Part shown: positions 10,686-23,732 of the stretch, piece after piece
Layout of the letters: each line of letters opens with the position of its first letter
Numbering within the stretch: position 1 is the stretch's first letter
DNA from: Paratinospora sagittata
Lineage: Eukaryota; Streptophyta; Magnoliopsida; Ranunculales; Menispermaceae
NCBI GenBank assembly: GCA_035771175.1
Contig: CM069610.1
Span: 23,836,501-23,900,500, forward strand
Length of the DNA stretch: 64,000 nt
Reading direction: 5' to 3'
Made by a program: the position numbers and the translations under genes
The notes under the pieces: model-generated
What the model was told of the DNA's origin: nothing
The model's database searches: none
The model's input: only the letters and a program-made list of their open reading frames with translations

Positions 10686-11872
10686 AACTCATTGAAATTA
10701 TGATTAAAACCTTTCGGAAAACATTTTTTCAAAATGAAATACTATATCGAAGTGATTTTGAAGACTTTGCAGATTTCAGAGTTTTAGTGCTGAGATTGAT
10801 CGAGAGGTTACCCTACACACCAAAGATCAAACTATTGCGTTACTTAGGCATGAGATATGTCTTCGTTCTTTTAGCTTGATCTTTGTAGACTTCGAAAGCT
10901 ATTGTTTGATGTGTTTTTGATGCAAGACAATTGATGTGTTCTTTTTTGTTGTGTTATCTTACCGAGACCACTTCATATATACTTACAACTTAAAACAATA
11001 GATAGCCTCTGCAAATCTAAGCTCAAAAGGGATAAAATGAAGGACTTGCTGATCAACGACGTTATCATCAAGACAGATTGCAATTTTGATTCTATTCGAA
11101 GCTTGTTTTGACAAATGCAAGAATCAATACTTTCTTCTCTTGAAAAACTCTTTGGAAAGCACAATCTAACTTGCAAAAATCGTGTGTGTTGTATTTTTGA
11201 AAATCAGAGAATGAGTGTTTTATAAAATTAGAAGTTGCGGGTTAAAGGGCAAGAGAGTACAAAATGATTTGAATTCAAAACATTGTTTAATCTAAAGTTG
11301 TTTTGGGCGTGCGAAACAATGGGAATCATCTATGTGTTAGTAGAGAATATTTCCATTAAGACAACCTGGAGAAATTGTATAAGGAATTGAAAAATCGAGC
11401 AACCAGAAGTGCCCACATTTTTCTCGTTAGAAATATGAGATTTTTTTCATAGACGTGGATAGCGTGCTATTGGGTTGTGTATCATGTTCTCAATTGACAG
11501 ATAGCAGGCTATAGCAGATCGATATACACAAACCCGAGAGCTCGAGTTTTACGGACTTTCCGATAGCGTGTTATCGAGGCCTATATCGCGCTATTGCCCA
11601 TTTTACTAAAAATGGAAAGGTCACGGCAACAGCTTTATAGCGAAGCATCAAAGGGGATAGCGCGGTATAGACAATTTTTCAGAAAAACAAATGTTTTGTT
11701 ATAGAACCCTATCAGCGTGCTGTCAACACTGATAGTGCGCTAGAGCCTTAAGGAAAATCTTGGCAATTTGCTGGATAGCCTTATTTTTGTAAAATTAATA
11801 TTTTGACACTCAAGAACCATTCCATTAACTCAAAACATATTGTATAAGATTAAAAACTTTTAAATAATTCAA
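10686..11872 (+). repeat. Satellite monomer 10 (L type)
   Basis: 1,187 bp; counterpart of copy 26. Both share gcgaaacaatggg, tatgtgttag, tttccattaag, gaaatatgag and gaagcatc. Private: ggaattgaaa near 11384, gctagagcc near 11740 and caatttgc near 11764. Confidence 0.97.
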
Positions 11873-13059
11873 AACTCATTGAAATTATGATTAAAACCTT
11901 TCGGAAAACATTTTTTCAAAATGAAATACTATATCGAAGTGATTTTGAAGACTTTGCAGATTTCAGAGTTTTAGTGCTGAGATTGATCGAGAGGTTACCC
12001 TACACACCAAAGATCAAACTATTGCGTTACTTAGGCATGAGATATGTCTTCGTTCTTTTAGCTTGATCTTTGTAGACTTCGAAAGCTATTGTTTGATGTG
12101 TTTTTGATGCAAGACAATTGATGTGTTCTTTTTTGTTGTGTTATCTTACCGAGACCACTTCATATATACTTACAACTTAAAACAATGGATAGCCTCTGCA
12201 AATCTAAGCACAAAAGGGATAAAATGAAGGACTTGCTGATCAACGACGTTATCATCAAGACAGATTGCAATTTTGATTCTATTCGACGCTTGTTTTGACA
12301 AATGCAAGAATCAATACTTTCTTCTCTTGAAAAACTCTTTGGAAAGCTCAATCTAACTTGCAAAAATCGTGTGTGTTGTATTTTTGAAAATCAGAGAATG
12401 AGTGTTTTATAAAATTAGAAGTTGCGGGTTAAAGGGCAAGAGAGTACAAAATGATTTGAATTCAAAACATTGTTTAATCTAAAGTTGTTTTGGGCGTGCG
12501 AGACAATGGGAATCATCTAGGTGTTAGTAGAGAATATTTCAATTAAGACAACCTGGAGAAATTGTATAAGGAATAGAAAAATCGAGCAAGCAGAAGTGCC
12601 CACATTTTTCTCGTTAGAAATATCAGATTTTTTTCACAGACGTTGATAGCGTGCTATTGGGTCGTGTATCATGTTCTCAATTGATAGATAGCAGGCGATA
12701 GCAGATTGATATACACAAACCCGAGAGCTTGAGTTTTACGGACTTTCCGACAGCGTGTTATGGAGGCCTATATCGCGCTATTGCCCATTTTACTAAAAAT
12801 GGAAAGGTCACGGCAACAGCTTTATAGCGAAGTATCAAAGGGGATAGCGCGGTATAGACAATTTTTCAGAAAAACAAATGTTTTGTTATAGAACCCTATC
12901 AGCGTGCTGTCAACACGGATAGTGCGCTAGTGCATTCAGGAAAATCTTGGCAAATTGCTGGATAGCCTTATTTTTGTAAAATTAATATTTTGACACTCAA
13001 GAACCATTCCATTAACTCAAAACATATTGTATAAGATTAAAAACTTTTAAATAATTCAA
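11873..13059 (+). repeat. Satellite monomer 11 (L type)
   Basis: 1,187 bp; counterpart of copy 27. Shared diagnostic changes: tcgacgcttg near 12284, gttgatag, gggtcgtg, aattgatag, gagcttgag and gacagcgtgttatgg. Confidence 0.97.
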
Positions 13060-14245
13060 AACTCATTGAAATTATGATTAAAACCTTTCGGAAAACATTT
13101 TTTCAAAATGAAATACTATATCGAAGTGATTTTGAAGTTTTGCAGATTTTAGAATTTTAGTGCTGAGATTGATCGAGAGGTTACCCTACACACCAAAGAT
13201 CAAACTAATGCCTTACTTAGGCATGAGATATGTCTTCGTTCTTTTAGCTTGATCTTTGTAGACTTCGAAAGCTATTGTTTGATGTGTTTTTGATGCAAGA
13301 CAATTGATGTGTTCTTTTTTGTTGTGTTATCATACCGAGACCACTTCATATATACTTACAACTTAAAACAATGGATAGCCTCTGCAAATCTAAGCACAAA
13401 AGGGATAAAATGAAGGACTTGCTGATCAACGACGTTATCATCAAGACAGATTGCAATTTTGATTCTATTCGAAGCTTGTTTTGACAAATGCAAGAATCAA
13501 TACTTTCTTCTCTTGAAAAACTCTTTGGAAAGCTCAATCTAACTTGCAAAAATCGTGTGTGTTGTATTTTTGAAAATCAGAGAATAAGTGTTTTATAAAA
13601 TTAGAAGTTGCGGGTTAAAGGGCAAGAGAGTACAAAATGATTTGAATTCAAAACATTGTTTAATCTAAAGTTGTTTTGGGCGTGCGAAACAATGGGAATC
13701 ATCTATGTGTTAGTAGAGAATATTTCCATTAAGACAACCTGGAGAAATTGTATAAGGAATAGAAAAATCGAGCAACCAGAAGTGCCCACATTTTTCTCGT
13801 TAGAAATATGAGATTTTTTTCATAGACGTGGATAGCGTGCTATTGGGTTGTGTATCATGTTCTCAATTGACAGATAGCAGGCTATAGCAGATCGATATAC
13901 ACAAACCCGAGAGCTCGAGTTTTACGGACTTTCCGATAGCGTGTTATCGAGGCCTATATCGCGCTATTGCCCATTTTACTAAAAATGGAAAGGTCACGGC
14001 AACAGCTTTATAGTGAAGTATCAAAGGGGATAGCGCGGTATAGACAATTTTTCAGAAAAACAAATGTTTTGTTATAGAACCCTATCAGCGTGCTGTCAAC
14101 ACGGATAGTGCGCTAGTGCCTTCAGGAAAATCTTGGCAAATTGCTGGATAGCCTTATTTTTGTAAGATTAATCTTTTGACACTCAAGAACCATTCCATTA
14201 ACTCAAAACATATTGTATAAGATTAAAAACTTTTAAATAATTCAA
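13060..14245 (+). repeat. Satellite monomer 12 (L type; first monomer of the 4-mer unit)
   Basis: 1,186 bp; counterpart of copies 16 and 28. Shared markers: gaagttttgcagattttag (1 bp shorter near m80), gaataagtg, gaaacaatggg, tttccattaag, atagtgaag and taagattaatctttt. Confidence 0.97.
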
Positions 14246-15432
14246 AACTCATTGAAATTATGATTAAAACCTTTCGGAAAACATTTTTTCAAAATGAAAT
14301 ACTATATCGAAGTGATTTTGAAGACTTTGCAGATTTCAGAGTTTTAGTGCTGAGATTGATCGAGAGGTTACCCTACACACCAAAGATCAAACTATTGCGT
14401 TACTTAGGCGTGAGATATGTCTTCGTTCTTTTAGCATGATCTTTGTAGACTTCGAAAGCTATTGTTTGATGTGTTTTTGATGCAAGACAATTGATGTGTT
14501 CTTTTTTGTTGTGTTATCTTACCGAGACCACTTCATATATACTTACAACTTAAAACAATGGATAGCCTCTGCAAATCTAAGCTCAAAAGGGATAAAATGA
14601 AGGACTTGCTGATCAACGACGTTATCATCAAGACAGATTGCAATTTTGATTCTATTCGAAGCTTGTTTTGACAAATGCAAGAATCAATACTTTCTTCTCT
14701 TGAAAAACTCTTTGGAAAGCTCAATCTAACTTGCAAAATTCGTGTGTGTTGTATTTTTGAAAATCAGAGAATGAGTGTTTTATAAAATTAGAAGTTGCGG
14801 GTTAAAGGGCAAGAGAGTACAAAATGATTTGAATTCAAAACATTGTTTAATCTAAAGTTGTTTTGGGCGTGCGAGACAATTGGAATCATCTAGGTGTTAG
14901 TAGAGAATATTTCAATTAAGACAACCTGGAGAAATTGTATAAGGAATAGAAAAATCGAGCAAGCAGAAGTGCCCACATTTTTCTCGTTAGAAATATCAGA
15001 TTTTTTTCACAGACGTGGATAGCGTGCTATTGGGTTGTGTATCATGTTCTCAATTGACAGATAGCAGGCGATAGCAGATTGATATACACAAACCCGAGAG
15101 CTCGAGTTTTACGGACTTTCCGATAGCGTGTTATCGAGGCCTATATCGCGCTATTGCGCATTTTACTAAAAATGGAAAGGCCACGGCAACAGCTTTATAG
15201 CGAAGTATCAAAGGGGATAGCGCGGTATAGACAATTTTTCAGAAAAACAAATGTTTTGTTATAGAACCCTATCAGCGTGCTGTCAACACGGATAGTGCGC
15301 TAGTGCCTTAAGGAAAATCTTGGCAAATTGCTGGATAGCCTTATTTTTGTAAAATTAATATTTTGACACTCAAGAACCATTCCATTAACTCAAAACATAT
15401 TGTATAAGATTAAAAACTTTTAAATAATTCAA
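14246..15432 (+). repeat. Satellite monomer 13 (L type; second monomer of the 4-mer unit)
   Basis: 1,187 bp; counterpart of copies 17 and 29. Markers: ggcgtgag, agcatgatc, gctcaaaag, gcaaaattcg, gacaattgg and the distinctive attgcgcatttt near 15153. Confidence 0.97.
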
Positions 15433-16619
15433 AACTCATTGAAATTATGATTAAAACCTTTCGGAAAACATTTTTTCAAAATGAAATACTATATCGAAGT
15501 GATTTTGAAGACTTTGCAGATTTCAGAGTTTTAGTGCTGAGATTGATCGAGAGGTTACCCTACACACCAAAGATCAAACTATTGCGTTACTTAGGCATGA
15601 GATATGTCTTCGTTCTTTTAGCTTGATCTTTGTAGACTTCGAAAGCTATTGTTTGATGTGTTTTTGATGCAAGACAATTGATGTGTTCTTTTTTGTTGTG
15701 TTATCTTACCGAGACCACTTCATATATACTTACAACTTAAAACAATAGATAGCCTCTGCAAATCTAAGCTCAAAAGGGATAAAATGAAGGACTTGCTGAT
15801 CAACGACGTTATCATCAAGACAGATTGCAATTTTGATTCTATTCGAAGCTTGTTTTGACAAATGCAAGAATCAATACTTTCTTCTCTTGAAAAACTCTTT
15901 GGAAAGCACAATCTAACTTGCAAAAATCGTGTGTGTTGTATTTTTGAAAATCAGAGAATGAGTGTTTTATAAAATTAGAAGTTGCGGGTTAAAGGGCAAG
16001 AGAGTACAAAATGATTTGAATTCAAAACATTGTTTAATCTAAAGTTGTTTTGGGCGTGCGAGACAATTGGAATCATCTAGGTGTTAGTAGAGAATATTTC
16101 AATTAAGACAACCTGGAGAAATTGTATAAGGAATAGAAAAATCGAGCAAGCAGAAGTGCCCACATTTTTCTCGTTAGAAATATCAGATTTTTTTCACAGA
16201 CGTGGATAGCGTGCTATTGGGTTGTGTATCATGTTCTCAATTGACAGATAGCAGGCGATAGCAGATTGATATACACAAACCCGAGAGCTCGAGTTTTACG
16301 GACTTTCCGATAGCGTGTTATTGAGGCCTATATCGCGCTATTGCCCATTTTACTAAAAATGGAAAGGCCACGGCAACAGCTTTATAGCGAAGTATCAAAG
16401 GGGATAGCGCGGTATAGACAATTTTTCAGAAAAACAAATGTTTTGTTATAGAACCCTATCAGCGTGCTGTCAACACGGATAGTGCGCTAGTGCCTTAAGG
16501 AAAATCTTGGCAAATTGCTGGATAGCCTTATTTTTGTAAAATTAATATTTTGACACTCAAGAACCATTCCATTAACTCAAAACATATTGTATAAGATTAA
16601 AAACTTTTAAATAATTCAA
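15433..16619 (+). repeat. Satellite monomer 14 (L type; third monomer of the 4-mer unit)
   Basis: 1,187 bp; counterpart of copies 18 and 30. Markers: aatagatag, gctcaaaag, agcacaatc, gacaattgg, gttattgagg and ggccacgg. Confidence 0.97.
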
Positions 16620-17802
16620 AACTCATTGAAATTATGATTAAAACCTTTCGGAAAACATTTTTTCAAAATGAAATACTATATCGAAGTGATTTTGAAGACT
16701 TTGCAGATTTCAGAGTTTTAGTGCTGAGATTGATCGAGAGGTCTACACACCAAAAACCAAACTAATGCCTTACTTAGGCATGAGATATGTCCTCGTTCTT
16801 TTAGCTTGATCTTTGTAGACTTTGAAAGCTATTGTTTGATGTGTTCTTGATGCAAGACAATTGATGTGTACTTTTTTGTTGTGTTATCTTACCGAGACCA
16901 CTTCATATATACTTACAACTTAAGACAATGGATAGCCTCTGCAAATCTAAGCACAAAAGGGATAAAATGAAGGACTTGCTGATCAACGACGTTATCATCA
17001 AGACAGATTGCAATTTTGATTCTATTCGAAGCTTGTTTTGACAAATGCAAGAATCAATACTTTCTTCTCTTGAAAAACTCTTTGGAAAACTCAATCTAAC
17101 TTGAAAAAATCGTGTGTGTTGTATTTTTAAAAATCAGAGAATGAGTGTTTTATAAAATTAGAAGTTGCGGGTTAAAGGGCAAGAGAGTACAAAATGATTT
17201 GAATTGAAAACATTGTTTAATCTAAAGTTGTTTTGGGCGTGCGAGACAATGGGAATCATCTAGGTGTTAGTAGAGAATATTTCAATTAAGACAACCTGGA
17301 GAAATTGTATAACGAATAGACAAATCGACCAAGCAGAAGTGCCCACATTTTTCTCGTTAGAAATATCAGATTTTTTTCACAGACGTGGATAGCGTGCTAT
17401 TGGGTTGTGTATCATGTTCTCAATTGACAAATAGCGGGTGATAGCAGATTGATATACACAAACCCGAGAGCTCGAGTTTTACGGACTTTCCGATAGCGTG
17501 TTATCGAGGCTTATATCGCGCTATTGCCCATTTTACTAAAAATGGAAAGGTCACGGCAACAGCTTTATAGCGAAGTATCAAAGGGGATAGCGCGGTATAG
17601 ACAATTTTTCAGAAAAACAAATGTTTTGTTATAGAACCCTATCAGCGTGCTGTCAACACGGATAGTGCGCTAGTGCATTCAGGAAAATCTTGGCAAATTG
17701 CTGGATAGCCTTATTTTTGTAAAATTAATATTTTGACACTCAAGAACCATTCCATTAACTCAAAACATATTGTATAAGATTAAAAACTTTTAAATAATTC
17801 AA
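16620..17802 (+). repeat. Satellite monomer 15 (first S-type copy; fourth monomer of the 4-mer unit)
   Basis: 1,183 bp; counterpart of copies 19 and 31. S-type throughout: gaggtctacac, gtcctcg, actttgaaag, gtgttcttg, gaattgaaaac, cgaatagaca. Subtype markers: ccaaaaacc, gtgtactttt, acttaagac, aactcaatc, cttgaaaaaatc, tcgaccaagc and ggcttatatcg. Confidence 0.97.
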
Positions 17803-18988
17803 AACTCATTGAAATTATGATTAAAACCTTTCGGAAAACATTTTTTCAAAATGAAATACTATATCGAAGTGATTTTGAAGTTTTGCAGATTTTAGAATTT
17901 TAGTGCTGAGATTGATCGAGAGGTTACCCTACACACCAAAGATCAAACTAATGCCTTACTTAGGCATGAGATATGTCTTCGTTCTTTTAGCTTGATCTTT
18001 GTAGACTTCGAAAGCTATTGTTTGATGTGTTTTTGATGCAAGACAATTGATGTGTTCTTTTTTGTTGTGTTATCATACCGAGACCACTTCATATATACTT
18101 ACAACTTAAAACAATGGATAGCCTCTGCAAATCTAAGCACAAAAGGGATAAAATGAAGGACTTGCTGATCAACGACGTTATCATCAAGACAGATTGCAAT
18201 TTTGATTCTATTCGAAGCTTGTTTTGACAAATGCAAGAATCAATACTTTCTTCTCTTGAAAAACTCTTTGGAAAGCTCAATCTAACTTGCAAAAATCGTG
18301 TGTGTTGTATTTTTGAAAATCAGAGAATAAGTGTTTTATAAAATTAGAAGTTGCGGGTTAAAGGGCAAGAGAGTACAAAATGATTTGAATTCAAAACATT
18401 GTTTAATCTAAAGTTGTTTTGGGCGTGCGAAACAATGGGAATCATCTATGTGTTAGTAGAGAATATTTCCATTAAGACAACCTGGAGAAATTGTATAAGG
18501 AATAGAAAAATCGAGCAACCAGAAGTGCCCACATTTTTCTCGTTAGAAATATGAGATTTTTTTCATAGACGTGGATAGCGTGCTATTGGGTTGTGTATCA
18601 TGTTCTCAATTGACAGATAGCAGGCTATAGCAGATCGATATACACAAACCCGAGAGCTCGAGTTTTACGGACTTTCCGATAGCGTGTTATCGAGGCCTAT
18701 ATCGCGCTATTGCCCATTTTACTAAAAATGGAAAGGTCACGGCAACAGCTTTATAGTGAAGTATCAAAGGGGATAGCGCGGTATAGACAATTTTTCAGAA
18801 AAACAAATGTTTTGTTATAGAACCCTATCAGCGTGCTGTCAACACGGATAGTGCGCTAGTGCCTTCAGGAAAATCTTGGCAAATTGCTGGATAGCCTTAT
18901 TTTTGTAAGATTAATCTTTTGACACTCAAGAACCATTCCATTAACTCAAAACATATTGTATAAGATTAAAAACTTTTAAATAATTCAA
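17803..18988 (+). repeat. Satellite monomer 16 (L type; repeat of monomer 12)
   Basis: 1,186 bp. It carries every marker of copy 12 (gaagttttgc, gaataagtg, gaaacaatggg, atagtgaag, attaatctttt). Offset from copy 12 is exactly 4,743 bp. Confidence 0.97.
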
Positions 18989-20175
18989 AACTCATTGAAA
19001 TTATGATTAAAACCTTTCGGAAAACATTTTTTCAAAATGAAATACTATATCGAAGTGATTTTGAAGACTTTGCAGATTTCAGAGTTTTAGTGCTGAGATT
19101 GATCGAGAGGTTACCCTACACACCAAAGATCAAACTATTGCGTTACTTAGGCGTGAGATATGTCTTCGTTCTTTTAGCATGATCTTTGTAGACTTCGAAA
19201 GCTATTGTTTGATGTGTTTTTGATGCAAGACAATTGATGTGTTCTTTTTTGTTGTGTTATCTTACCGAGACCACTTCATATATACTTACAACTTAAAACA
19301 ATGGATAGCCTCTGCAAATCTAAGCTCAAAAGGGATAAAATGAAGGACTTGCTGATCAACGACGTTATCATCAAGACAGATTGCAATTTTGATTCTATTC
19401 GAAGCTTGTTTTGACAAATGCAAGAATCAATACTTTCTTCTCTTGAAAAACTCTTTGGAAAGCTCAATCTAACTTGCAAAATTCGTGTGTGTTGTATTTT
19501 TGAAAATCAGAGAATGAGTGTTTTATAAAATTAGAAGTTGCGGGTTAAAGGGCAAGAGAGTACAAAATGATTTGAATTCAAAACATTGTTTAATCTAAAG
19601 TTGTTTTGGGCGTGCGAGACAATTGGAATCATCTAGGTGTTAGTAGAGAATATTTCAATTAAGACAACCTGGAGAAATTGTATAAGGAATAGAAAAATCG
19701 AGCAAGCAGAAGTGCCCACATTTTTCTCGTTAGAAATATCAGATTTTTTTCACAGACGTGGATAGCGTGCTATTGGGTTGTGTATCATGTTCTCAATTGA
19801 CAGATAGCAGGCGATAGCAGATTGATATACACAAACCCGAGAGCTCGAGTTTTACGGACTTTCCGATAGCGTGTTATCGAGGCCTATATCGCGCTATTGC
19901 GCATTTTACTAAAAATGGAAAGGCCACGGCAACAGCTTTATAGCGAAGTATCAAAGGGGATAGCGCGGTATAGACAATTTTTCAGAAAAACAAATGTTTT
20001 GTTATAGAACCCTATCAGCGTGCTGTCAACACGGATAGTGCGCTAGTGCCTTAAGGAAAATCTTGGCAAATTGCTGGATAGCCTTATTTTTGTAAAATTA
20101 ATATTTTGACACTCAAGAACCATTCCATTAACTCAAAACATATTGTATAAGATTAAAAACTTTTAAATAATTCAA
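18989..20175 (+). repeat. Satellite monomer 17 (L type; repeat of monomer 13)
   Basis: 1,187 bp. It carries the copy 13 markers ggcgtgag, agcatgatc, gcaaaattcg and attgcgcatttt at the same 4,743-bp offset. Confidence 0.97.
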
Positions 20176-21362
20176 AACTCATTGAAATTATGATTAAAAC
20201 CTTTCGGAAAACATTTTTTCAAAATGAAATACTATATCGAAGTGATTTTGAAGACTTTGCAGATTTCAGAGTTTTAGTGCTGAGATTGATCGAGAGGTTA
20301 CCCTACACACCAAAGATCAAACTATTGCGTTACTTAGGCATGAGATATGTCTTCGTTCTTTTAGCTTGATCTTTGTAGACTTCGAAAGCTATTGTTTGAT
20401 GTGTTTTTGATGCAAGACAATTGATGTGTTCTTTTTTGTTGTGTTATCTTACCGAGACCACTTCATATATACTTACAACTTAAAACAATAGATAGCCTCT
20501 GCAAATCTAAGCTCAAAAGGGATAAAATGAAGGACTTGCTGATCAACGACGTTATCATCAAGACAGATTGCAATTTTGATTCTATTCGAAGCTTGTTTTG
20601 ACAAATGCAAGAATCAATACTTTCTTCTCTTGAAAAACTCTTTGGAAAGCACAATCTAACTTGCAAAAATCGTGTGTGTTGTATTTTTGAAAATCAGAGA
20701 ATGAGTGTTTTATAAAATTAGAAGTTGCGGGTTAAAGGGCAAGAGAGTACAAAATGATTTGAATTCAAAACATTGTTTAATCTAAAGTTGTTTTGGGCGT
20801 GCGAGACAATTGGAATCATCTAGGTGTTAGTAGAGAATATTTCAATTAAGACAACCTGGAGAAATTGTATAAGGAATAGAAAAATCGAGCAAGCAGAAGT
20901 GCCCACATTTTTCTCGTTAGAAATATCAGATTTTTTTCACAGACGTGGATAGCGTGCTATTGGGTTGTGTATCATGTTCTCAATTGACAGATAGCAGGCG
21001 ATAGCAGATTGATATACACAAACCCGAGAGCTCGAGTTTTACGAACTTTCCGATAGCGTGTTATTGAGGCCTATATCGCGCTATTGCCCATTTTACTAAA
21101 AATGGAAAGGCCACGGCAACAGCTTTATAGCGAAGTATCAAAGGGGATAGCGCGGTATAGACAATTTTTCAGAAAAACAAATGTTTTGTTATAGAACCCT
21201 ATCAGCGTGCTGTCAACACGGATAGTGCGCTAGTGCCTTAAGGAAAATCTTGGCAAATTGCTGGATAGCCTTATTTTTGTAAAATTAATATTTTGACACT
21301 CAAGAACCATTCCATTAACTCAAAACATATTGTATAAGATTAAAAACTTTTAAATAATTCAA
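20176..21362 (+). repeat. Satellite monomer 18 (L type; repeat of monomer 14)
   Basis: 1,187 bp. It carries the copy 14 markers aatagatag, agcacaatc and gttattgagg, plus one private change, ttacgaactttcc near 21040. Confidence 0.97.
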
Positions 21363-22545
21363 AACTCATTGAAATTATGATTAAAACCTTTCGGAAAACA
21401 TTTTTTCAAAATGAAATACTATATCGAAGTGATTTTGAAGACTTTGCAGATTTCAGAGTTTTAGTGCTGAGATTGATCGAGAGGTCTACACACCAAAAAC
21501 CAAACTAATGCCTTACTTAGGCATGAGATATGTCCTCGTTCTTTTAGCTTGATCTTTGTAGACTTTGAAAGCTATTGTTTGATGTGTTCTTGATGCAAGA
21601 CAATTGATGTGTACTTTTTTGTTGTGTTATCTTACCGAGACCACTTCATATATACTTACAACTTAAGACAATGGATAGCCTCTGCAAATCTAAGCACAAA
21701 AGGGATAAAATGAAGGACTTGCTGATCAACGACGTTATCATCAAGACAGATTGCAATTTTGATTCTATTCGAAGCTTGTTTTGACAAATGCAAGAATCAA
21801 TACTTTCTTCTCTTGAAAAACTCTTTGGAAAACTCAATCTAACTTGAAAAAATCGTGTGTGTTGTATTTTTAAAAATCAGAGAATGAGTGTTTTATAAAA
21901 TTAGAAGTTGCGGGTTAAAGGGCAAGAGAGTACAAAATGATTTGAATTGAAAACATTGTTTAATCTAAAGTTGTTTTGGGCGTGCGAGACAATGGGAATC
22001 ATCTAGGTGTTAGTAGAGAATATTTCAATTAAGACAACCTGGAGAAATTGTATAACGAATAGACAAATCGACCAAGCAGAAGTGCCCACATTTTTCTCGT
22101 TAGAAATATCAGATTTTTTTCACAGACGTGGATAGCGTGCTATTGGGTTGTGTATCATGTTCTCAATTGACAAATAGCGGGTGATAGCAGATTGATATAC
22201 ACAAACCCGAGAGCTCGAGTTTTACGGACTTTCCGATAGCGTGTTATCGAGGCTTATATCGCGCTATTGCCCATTTTACTAAAAATGGAAAGGTCACGGC
22301 AACAGCTTTATAGCGAAGTATCAAAGGGGATAGCGCGGTATAGACAATTTTTCAGAAAAACAAATGTTTTGTTATAGAACCCTATCAGCGTGCTGTCAAC
22401 ACGGATAGTGCACTAGTGCATTCAGGAAAATCTTGGCAAATTGCTGGATAGCCTTATTTTTGTAAAATTAATATTTTGACACTCAAGAACCATTCCATTA
22501 ACTCAAAACATATTGTATAAGATTAAAAACTTTTAAATAATTCAA
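21363..22545 (+). repeat. Satellite monomer 19 (S type; repeat of monomer 15)
   Basis: 1,183 bp. It carries the copy 15 markers ccaaaaacc, gtgtactttt, acttaagac, cttgaaaaaatc, tcgaccaagc and gcgggtg, plus private gtgcactag near 22409. Confidence 0.97.
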
Positions 22546-23732
22546 AACTAATTGAAATTATGATTAAAACCTTTCGGAAAACATTTTTTCAAAATGAAAT
22601 ACTATATCGAAGTGATTTTGAAGACTTTGCAGATTTCAGAATTTTAGTGCTGAGATTGATCGAGAGGTTACCCTACACACCAAAGATCAAACTATTGCGT
22701 TACTTAGGCGTGAGATATGTCTTCGTTCTTTTAGCATGAACTTTGTAGACTTCGAAAGCTATTGTTTGATGTGTTTTTGATGCAAGACAATTGATGTGTT
22801 TTTTTTTGTTGTGTTATCTTACCGAGACCACTTCATATATACTTACAACTTAAAACAATGGATAGCCTATGCAAATCTAAGCTCAAAAGGGATAAAATGA
22901 AGGACTTGCTGATCAACGACGTTATCATCAAGACAGATTGCAATTTTGATTCTATTCGAAGCTTGTTTTGACAAATGCAAGAATCAATACTTTCTTCTCT
23001 TGAAAAACTCTTTGGAAAGCTCAATCTAACTTGCAAAATTCGTGTGTGTTGTATTTTTGAAAATCAGAGAATGAGTGTTTTATAAAATTAGAAGTTGCGG
23101 GTTAAAGGGCAAGAGAGTACAAAATGATTTGAATTCAAAACATTGTTTAATCTAAAGTTGTTTTGGGCGTGCGAGACAATTGGAATCATCTAGGTGTTAG
23201 TAGAGAATATTTCAATTAAGACAACCTGGAGAAATTGTATAAGGAATAGAAAAATCGAGCAAGCAGAAGTGCCCACATTTTTCTCGTTAGAAATATCAGA
23301 TTTTTTTCACAGACGTGGATAGCGTGCTATTGGGTTTTGTATCATGTTCTCAATTGACAGATAGCAGGCGATAGCAGATTGATATACACAAACCCGAGAG
23401 CTCGAGTTTTACGGACTTTCCGATAGCGTGTTATCGAGGCCTATATCGCGCTATTGCCCATTTTACTAAAAATGGAAAGGCCACGGCAACAGCTTTATAG
23501 CGAAGTATCAAAGGGGATAGCGCGGTATAGACAATTTTTCAGAAAAACAAATGTTTTGTTATAGAACCCTATCAGCGTGCTGTCAACACGGATAGTGCGC
23601 TAGTGCCTTAAGGAAAATCTTGGCAAATTGCTGGATAGCCTTATTTTTGTAAAATTAATATTTTGACAGTCAAAAACCATTCCATTAACTCAAAACATAT
23701 TGTATAAGATTAAAAACTTTTAAATAATTCAA
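22546..23732 (+). repeat. Satellite monomer 20 (L type)
   Basis: 1,187 bp; relative of copies 33 and 39. Shared: agcatgaac, gcaaaattcg, gggttttgtatc and tttgacagtc. Private: aactaattg at the start, gcctatgc near 22865 and gtcaaaaacc near 23668. Confidence 0.97.

Larger units (their letters stand above)
13060..17802 (+). repeat. Four-monomer higher-order unit, instance 1 (copies 12-15)
   Basis: 4,743 bp made of three distinct L monomers and one S monomer. Order and all private markers are repeated in the next 4,743 bp and again at 32028-36769. Confidence 0.93.
17803..22545 (+). repeat. Four-monomer higher-order unit, instance 2 (copies 16-19)
   Basis: 4,743 bp, directly adjacent to instance 1. 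I noticed only isolated differences, such as ttacgaactttcc in copy 18 and gtgcactag in copy 19. Confidence 0.93.
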
